Origin: Nocardioides sp.
GTDB taxonomy: Bacteria; Actinomycetota; Actinomycetes; Propionibacteriales; Nocardioidaceae
Length of the DNA stretch: 10,980 nt
NCBI GenBank assembly: GCA_030452025.1
Contig: JAKDNC010000062.1
Location: 1-10,980 of the forward strand
Direction of reading: 5' to 3'
Shown: positions 5,849 to 10,980 of the stretch, one piece after another
Layout of the letters: every line of letters starts with the position of its first letter
Position numbering within the stretch: position 1 is the first letter of the stretch
Made by a program: the position numbers and the translations under genes
Notes under the pieces: generated by a model
Seen by the model: only the letters and a program-made list of their open reading frames with translations
What the model was told of the DNA's origin: nothing
Databases searched by the model: none

Positions 5849-8800
5849 CCGCGGTCCTCGAGATCGCCTTCCAGGTCGAGGTAGACCTGCTGCATGGCCG
5901 CGATCACCTCCGGGTCGGGCTCCTCCCACAGGTCGCGCTCGGCCGCCTCGTGGAGCCTCTCGATGATGCCCCGAAGCGCCCACGGGTTGGCGTCCTTCAT
6001 GAACTCTTGGTTGGTCTCGTCGAGCACGTACTCCTTCGCCAGGGTGTCGTACATCCAGTCGCGGACCACTCCGGCTGTGGCGTCGAAGCCGTAGAGGTAG
6101 TCAACGGTGGCAGCCAGCTCGAAGGCCCCCTTGTAGCCGTGCCGTTGCATCGCGGAGATCCAGCGCGGGTTGACCACCCGGGCCCGGAAGACGCGGGTGG
6201 TCTCCTCCTCCAGCGACCGGGTGCGCACGGCGTCCGGCGAGGTCGAGTCACCGACGTAGGCCCTCGGTGCCCGACCGGTGAGCGCGCGCACCGTGGCGAT
6301 CATGCCGCCGTGGTACTGGAAGTAGTCGTCGGAGTCGGCGATGTCGTGCTCGCGGGTGTCGATGTTCTTCGCGGCCACGGCGATCCGCCGGTAGTTGGCG
6401 GTCATGTCGTCCGAGGCAGGCGCCCCGTCGAGGCCGCGACCGTAGGCGTAGCCGCCCCACTCGGTGTAGACCTCGGCAAGGTCCTTGTCGTCACGCCAGT
6501 TGCCGGACTCGATCACCTGCAGGATGCCGGCGCCGTACGAGCCCGGGGCAGAGCCAAAGATCCGGGTCGTGGCGCGCCGTTCGTCGCCGTGGTCGGCCAG
6601 GTCGGCCTGCGCGTGGGCACGGACGAAGTTCTGCTCCTCCGGCTCGTCGAGATCCGCGACCATCCGGAACGCGTCGTCGATCATGGCGATGACGTGCGGG
6701 AACGCGTCGCGGAAGAAGCCGGAGATCCGCACTGTGACGTCGATGCGCGGACGACCGAGGTCCTCGAGGGAGATCACCTCGAGCCCGGTGACCCGACGGG
6801 AGGCCTCGTCCCACTGCGGGCGTACGCCGACCAGCGCGAGCACCTCGGCGATGTCGTCGCCGGAGGTCCGCATCGCCGAGGTCCCCCAGGCCGAGAGCCC
6901 CACGGACTTCGGGGGCTCCCCGGTCTCCGCGACGTAGCGCGAGACCAGGGAGTCGGCCATCGAGACCCCGGTCTCCCAGGCCAGCCGCGAGGGAACCGCC
7001 CGCGGGTCGACGGTGTAGAAGTTGCGTCCGGTCGGCAGGACGTTGACCAGTCCACGCAGTGGCGAACCACTGGGCCCGGCCGGAATGAAGCCGCCGTCGA
7101 GGGCGTGCAGCACTGCGTCGAGCTCGTCGGCGGTCCGGTCCAGTCGCGGCACCACCTGGGTGGCGGCGAACTCTAGGATCGCAGGAACCGCCGGGTCGAC
7201 GTCGGTCTCCTGGACGGCCAGGATGCCCGGGATCGCGTCAACGTCCCACCCAGTCTCCTCCATCGCAGCGACGAGAGCCTTGGCGCGAGCCTCGACGGCG
7301 TCGACCTCGGACCCGGGGGCCTCGTCCTTGAGGCCGAGCGCTGCACGGAGGCCGGGCAGCGAGGCCTGTTCACCGCCCCAGATCTGGCTGGCCCGCAGGA
7401 TCGCGAGGACCAGGTTGACCCGGACCTCGCCCTCCGGGGCCTGGCCGAGGACGTGCAGCCCGTCGCGGATCTGGACGTCCTTGATCTCACAGAGCCAGCC
7501 ATCCACGTGCATGATGAAATCGTCGAACTCTTCGTCGCCCGGCTGTGAATCGAGGCCGAGGTCCTGATGCATCTGGGCGCTCTGCATCAGGGTCCAGATC
7601 TGGGCCCTGATCATCGGCAGCTTGGCCGGGTCCATCGCTTGGATGTTGGCGTACTCGTCGAGCAGCTGCTCGAGCCTGGCGATGTCGCCGTAGGAGTCCG
7701 CCCGCGCCATCGGCGGGATCAGGTGGTCGACGACGGTGGCGTGCGCGCGGCGCTTGGCCTGCGCCCCTTCGCCCGGGTCGTTGATCAGGAACGGGTAGAC
7801 CAGCGGCAGGTTCCCGAGCACCGCGTCGGTGGCACAGCTGGCCGAGAGGGCCGCGTTCTTGCCGGGCAGCCACTCCATCGAGCCGTGCTTGCCGAGGTGC
7901 ACGACGGCGTGCGCCTTGAACCCCTGCTCCACCCAGCGGTAGGCCGCGAGGTAGTGGTGGCTCGGCGCGAGCTCGGGGTCGTGGTAGATCGCGACCGGAT
8001 TCTCCCCGAAGCCGCGCGGCGGCTGGATCATCAAGACGATGTTGCCCGCACGCAGGGTGGCAAGGACGATCTCGCCTGCAGCATTGACGAAGAGCTCACC
8101 GGGAGCGGCGCCCCACGCCTCGGTGATCTCGTCGCGCAGCTCCTGCGGGAGGTCGGCTGTCCATGCCTCGTAGTCCGCCTTGGAGATCCGGACGTGGCTC
8201 TCGGTGAGCTGGGCCGCGGTCAGCCACTCCTCGTCCTGGCCACCGGCAGCGATCAGGGCGTGGATCAGTGCATTGCCGGCCTCGGTGTCGTTCTCGTGGT
8301 CGAGGAACTTCGTCACTTCGCCATCGGGGGCACCGAGGTCATATCCCGCGTCGCGCATCCGGCGGAGCAGACGGATCGCGGAGACCGGCGTGTCGAGTCC
8401 GACTGCGTTGCCGATCCGGGAGTGCTTGGTCGGGTAGGCCGACAGCATCAGCGCGATCCTTCGGTCCTTGGGCCCGATGCGGCGAAGACGCCCGTGGTTG
8501 ACAGCGATTCCGGCGACCCGGGCGCAGCGCTCCACATCCGCCACGTAGTGGGGCAACCCGTCCTCGTCGACCTCCTTGAAGGAGAACGGAGCGGTGATGA
8601 TCCGCCCGTCGAACTCGGGGATCGCAATCTGGTTGGCCGAGTCGAGCGGGGTGACACCGTCGTCGTTGGCCTGCCACTCGGCGCGACTCGAGGTGAGCGA
8701 GAGCCCTTGCAGGACGGGGATATCGAGCGCCTGCATCCGCTCCACGTCCCACGCCTCGTCGTCCTCGCCGGCGCTAGCGGTCCCCGGCTTGGTGCCTCCA

Positions 8801-9480
8801 GCGGCAAGGACGGTGACGATCAGGGCGTCCAGCGTGCCGAGTGCGTCGTAGAGGTCATCGGAGGCGGCGCGCAGCGAGCTGGAGTAGATCGGGAGGCCGA
8901 CCGCCTCGCCCGTGGCGTCGATCGCGTCGGCGAGGGTGTGCGCGAAGGCGCCATTCCCGCTGGCCTCGTGGGCGCGGTAGTAGAGCACGCCGACCCGCGC
9001 CCGGTCGCCGTCCACCGCAGGGCGCTCGGCCCAGCCCCACTCGGGCAGCACCTGTGGCGGCTCGAAGCCCTCGCCGGTGAGCAGCACGGTGTCGGAGAGG
9101 AACGCATGCAAGTTGACCAAGTTGTCCGGGCCGCCCTCGGCGAGGTAGGCGTGCGCCTCGGCCGCCGTACCGACCGGAACCGTTGAGTGGCCCATCAGCT
9201 CGGCATCCGGTGACTGCTCACCACCGAGGACGACCACGGGCACGCCGGCGGCGAGGACCGCGTCGAGGCCGTCCTGCCAGGAGCGCGCCGACCCCAGGAT
9301 GCGTACGACGACCAGGTCGGCGCCGTCGAGCAGTCGCGGCAGGTCCTCTGCCACGTCCAGGCGGGCCGGATTGCCGAGGGCGAAGTCGGCAGCTCCGGAC
9401 CGGACGCCGGCTGACCGTGCGCTGAGCAGGTCGGTGTCGGAGGTCGAGAGCAGGGCAATTCGGGTCGTGGGGCTGTTCAT
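5845..9480 (-). CDS. cobN: Cobaltochelatase large subunit CobN
   Basis: CobN is the large, corrin-binding subunit of the ATP-dependent cobaltochelatase (with CobS and CobT or ChlI/ChlD-like subunits). It inserts Co2+ into hydrogenobyrinic acid a,c-diamide in the cytoplasm: late cobalt insertion, aerobic pathway. At 1211 residues it has full family length. CobN/Mg-chelatase H motifs are present: GVLYYRAHEASGN (164-176), PPRGFGENPVAIYHDPE (487-503), HLGKHGSMEWLPGK (528-541) and the C-terminal NPWALRGIIERLHEAAERDL segment. The frame is intact throughout. The ATG at 9480 has AGGAG upstream and overlaps the preceding stop as ATGA; its own stop overlaps cobF the same way. The ATPase subunits are not in this window. 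Confidence 0.97.
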   Translation of the reverse strand: MNSPTTRIALLSTSDTDLLSARSAGVRSGAADFALGNPARLDVAEDLPRLLDGADLVVVRILGSARSWQDGLDAVLAAGVPVVVLGGEQSPDAELMGHSTVPVGTAAEAHAYLAEGGPDNLVNLHAFLSDTVLLTGEGFEPPQVLPEWGWAERPAVDGDRARVGVLYYRAHEASGNGAFAHTLADAIDATGEAVGLPIYSSSLRAASDDLYDALGTLDALIVTVLAAGGTKPGTASAGEDDEAWDVERMQALDIPVLQGLSLTSSRAEWQANDDGVTPLDSANQIAIPEFDGRIITAPFSFKEVDEDGLPHYVADVERCARVAGIAVNHGRLRRIGPKDRRIALMLSAYPTKHSRIGNAVGLDTPVSAIRLLRRMRDAGYDLGAPDGEVTKFLDHENDTEAGNALIHALIAAGGQDEEWLTAAQLTESHVRISKADYEAWTADLPQELRDEITEAWGAAPGELFVNAAGEIVLATLRAGNIVLMIQPPRGFGENPVAIYHDPELAPSHHYLAAYRWVEQGFKAHAVVHLGKHGSMEWLPGKNAALSASCATDAVLGNLPLVYPFLINDPGEGAQAKRRAHATVVDHLIPPMARADSYGDIARLEQLLDEYANIQAMDPAKLPMIRAQIWTLMQSAQMHQDLGLDSQPGDEEFDDFIMHVDGWLCEIKDVQIRDGLHVLGQAPEGEVRVNLVLAILRASQIWGGEQASLPGLRAALGLKDEAPGSEVDAVEARAKALVAAMEETGWDVDAIPGILAVQETDVDPAVPAILEFAATQVVPRLDRTADELDAVLHALDGGFIPAGPSGSPLRGLVNVLPTGRNFYTVDPRAVPSRLAWETGVSMADSLVSRYVAETGEPPKSVGLSAWGTSAMRTSGDDIAEVLALVGVRPQWDEASRRVTGLEVISLEDLGRPRIDVTVRISGFFRDAFPHVIAMIDDAFRMVADLDEPEEQNFVRAHAQADLADHGDERRATTRIFGSAPGSYGAGILQVIESGNWRDDKDLAEVYTEWGGYAYGRGLDGAPASDDMTANYRRIAVAAKNIDTREHDIADSDDYFQYHGGMIATVRALTGRAPRAYVGDSTSPDAVRTRSLEEETTRVFRARVVNPRWISAMQRHGYKGAFELAATVDYLYGFDATAGVVRDWMYDTLAKEYVLDETNQEFMKDANPWALRGIIERLHEAAERDLWEEPDPEVIAAMQQVYLDLEGDLEDRG

Positions 9481-10223
9481 GGCGTCTCCTGTGACTGGGT
9501 GGCGCGGGCGAGTCGGTGGTGGTCGGTCAGTGGTTGGTCGTCCACGAGATGCTCCTGGGCGATCCGGCAGACGGTCTCCGGGTCGACGCCGCCGTACCAG
9601 ACGTCGTCAGGCTGGACACTGACCACGGGAGCGTGGTTGCAGGGGAACTGGCAGCCGGTCTGGGTGATCAGGACGTCGTCGTCACCCTGCTCGAGCCGCA
9701 TCAGCTCGAGGGCGAGGGCCTCGGCTGTCTTGTCGGACTTCAGCGCCGTGCAGCGGGGCCCGCGACAGACGAAGACCTGGTGCCGGTGCGCGGGGACGTC
9801 CTCCCAGACCGCGGAGGTCAGTGGTGCCTCGGTGCCGGCGACGGGCCGGGTGACGTCGAGGACGAGCGCCAGGTCCAGGTCGCCGCGCATCATCGCGGTG
9901 GCCACCTCGACGACGGGTCGGTGCCGGCCCTCCCGCCCGCGCCACCAGTGACCGGCGATCCGGCGCAGCCACGAGTTGGCCGGCGCGAGCGTGCCGAGGC
10001 TGACGCCGACGAGGACGATCGTCGTGACGCCCCGCTCCGCGAGCCGGGTCAGCTCGGTCGAGAGCGACGGGTCACCCATCTGCAGGTAGGCCACCGAGGC
10101 GTCGTACTCCCCGCCGTGAACCCCGCCGGACGCCTCGTCGGCGACGCGCTCGAGTCGTGCGCCGGCCTCGACCTCACGGACCGACATGCCGACCAGGACC
10201 AGCGCTGTTGCCGGGCAGCTCAT
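9477..10223 (-). CDS. CbiX-like domain fused to a [2Fe-2S] thioredoxin-like ferredoxin
   Basis: A 248-residue fusion. The N-terminal ~110 residues follow the CbiX/SirB chelatase plan: an opening LVLVGMS strand, then VAYLQMGDPSLSTELTRLAE, then GVTTIVLVGVSLGTLAP. The histidine of the usual GHGS opening is Met13, and no histidine stands in the second metal site (VGVSLG). The C-terminal ~100 residues are a thioredoxin-like [2Fe-2S] ferredoxin: VFVCRGPRC (C153, C158), TGCQFPCNHAP (C191, C195) and PDDVWYGGVDPE. The ATG at 10223 is chosen over the one at 10241 because it forms an ATGA overlap with the upstream gene and has GGAG before it. Position immediately before cobN suggests a role in cobalt handling or electron supply during corrin synthesis. 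Chelatase activity is doubtful. Confidence 0.8.
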   Translation of the reverse strand: MSCPATALVLVGMSVREVEAGARLERVADEASGGVHGGEYDASVAYLQMGDPSLSTELTRLAERGVTTIVLVGVSLGTLAPANSWLRRIAGHWWRGREGRHRPVVEVATAMMRGDLDLALVLDVTRPVAGTEAPLTSAVWEDVPAHRHQVFVCRGPRCTALKSDKTAEALALELMRLEQGDDDVLITQTGCQFPCNHAPVVSVQPDDVWYGGVDPETVCRIAQEHLVDDQPLTDHHRLARATQSQETP

Positions 10224-10980
10224 GCGACCACTCCGTTCCATCTCACGTGGGGGCGGCCGAGCCGCGGGTGGGGCTCGACGTCGGCTTCCACGCCGTAGAC
10301 GGACGCGATGAGATCGGAGTCGAGCACCTCTCCCACGGGACCGGCGGCAACCAGCAGCCCGTCCCGGAGCACGGCGACGCGGTCACAGAACGCCGCAGCC
10401 AGCTCGAGGTCGTGGAGCGCGGCGACGGTCGTGAGGCCCAGGTCCCGGACCCGGGTCAGGAAGTCGAGCTGGTGACCGAGGTCGAGGTGGTTGGTTGGCT
10501 CGTCGAGGAGGAGCACCTGCGGCTGCTGGGCGACCGCACGGGCCAGCTGGGTGCGTTGGCGCTCCCCTCCGGACAGGGTCGGCCAGCGACGGTGCGCGAG
10601 CTCGGTCACCCGGGCGACGCCCATCGCCTCGTCGACCACGGCGCCGTCGTCGAAGGAGCCGGCCCACCGTCCGCGGTGCGGGATCCGGCCGAGCTCGACC
10701 ACCTCGCGGACCGAAAGGTCAAGGTTCGTCGAGACCTCCTGCTCGACCAGGGCCAACGCCCGGGCACGCTCCCGGGTCGCCATCGAGTGGATGTCCTGCC
10801 CACCGAACCGCACCCGTCCGGCCGACGGCTTCCTCAGGGCAGCCAGCAGGTGCAGCAGGGTGGTCTTGCCGGACCCGTTCGGCCCGAGCAGGCCGGTGAC
10901 GGTGCCTGGTTCACAGACCAGGTCGATGTCCTCGATGATCCTCCGGCCACCCGCCGTCCAGGCCAGGGCCTGTGTCTCGA
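10220..10980 (-). CDS. ABC transporter ATPase, FecE/BtuD family, 5' end off window
   Basis: Cytoplasmic ATPase subunit of an importer of the iron-siderophore/cobalamin class. The 252 visible residues include Walker A GPNGSGKTT (32-40), a Q-loop glutamine (LVEQE, Q80), the signature LSGGERQ (135-141), Walker B VLLLDEPT (155-162) and the switch histidine (ALHD, H189). Family members are about 250-270 residues, so only a short N-terminus is missing beyond 10980. The stop overlaps the next gene's ATG as ATGA, placing it in the cobN operon. That context favours corrinoid, cobalt-complex or siderophore transport. The permease and binding protein would be off the right edge. BtuD and FecE types cannot be separated from sequence alone. 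Confidence 0.9.
   Translation of the reverse strand, partial: ETQALAWTAGGRRIIEDIDLVCEPGTVTGLLGPNGSGKTTLLHLLAALRKPSAGRVRFGGQDIHSMATRERARALALVEQEVSTNLDLSVREVVELGRIPHRGRWAGSFDDGAVVDEAMGVARVTELAHRRWPTLSGGERQRTQLARAVAQQPQVLLLDEPTNHLDLGHQLDFLTRVRDLGLTTVAALHDLELAAAFCDRVAVLRDGLLVAAGPVGEVLDSDLIASVYGVEADVEPHPRLGRPHVRWNGVVA

Noticed and set aside
5950..9186. Long open frames on the plus strand across the cobN region (5950-7176 and 7567-9186)
   Set aside because: They lie antisense to an intact, family-length CobN. Their translations are Gly/Val/Asp/Arg-rich without domain character, the usual mirror of GC-biased codons.
10224..10241. Earlier ATG for the CbiX-like/ferredoxin fusion at 10241
   Set aside because: It lacks a ribosome site and would overlap the ABC gene by 22 bases; the 10223 ATG has GGAG upstream and matches the ATGA pattern of the operon.
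9481..10980. Cobalamin riboswitch controlling the cob operon
   Set aside because: The genes in this region are contiguous with ATGA overlaps and no leader is present; any riboswitch would lie beyond the right edge.

Overview
The window is GC-rich with strongly GC-biased third codon positions, a MerR-controlled fadA-type thiolase, an actinobacterial late-insertion cobalamin gene (cobN) and short, tightly packed operons. This points to a high-GC actinobacterium, most like Nocardioides or other Nocardioidaceae. That placement is inferred from gene content and style; no rRNA or marker gene is present.

Layout. (1) 1-2000: the 5' part of a fadA-type acetyl-CoA acyltransferase reads leftward off the edge, and a divergent MerR-family regulator reads rightward. 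The shared spacer holds a 6-5-6 inverted repeat inside a 19-bp-spaced promoter, as expected for MerR control. (2) 2001-3650: leftward genes for a two-domain protein (alpha/beta-hydrolase fold plus a luciferase/DUF5519-like domain, lacking the nucleophile serine), a small ORF that needs a frameshift to be read, and a CsbD-like stress protein. A possible 36-residue membrane peptide is encoded on the opposite strand between the last two. (3) 3714-5130: a leftward pair (two-helix membrane protein overlapping a helix-turn-helix protein) faces a rightward hemerythrin-like gene. Between them is an AT-rich 10-5-10 inverted repeat that probably acts as the hemerythrin operator. (4) 5137-10980: a leftward cobalamin operon, in transcription order an ABC-transporter ATPase (start off the right edge), a CbiX-like/[2Fe-2S] ferredoxin fusion, cobN (cobaltochelatase large subunit) and cobF (precorrin-6A synthase). 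All three junctions are ATGA stop/start overlaps.

The main surprises are in the cobalamin operon. cobF appears broken by a small internal deletion (about 29 nt by my estimate) that removes the GDPxxYD methyltransferase motif and shifts the frame. The CbiX-like domain next to cobN lacks the histidines that bind metal in true CbiX chelatases, which suggests a non-chelatase role beside the CobN enzyme. If the cobF lesion is real, the aerobic B12 route is cut at precorrin-5 to precorrin-6A and the adjacent transporter may serve corrinoid uptake. If it is an assembly error, the operon is a normal late-cobalt-insertion cluster. No RNA genes, mobile elements, CRISPR arrays or cobalamin riboswitch were found. 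Every stretch over about 300 bases carries a gene.
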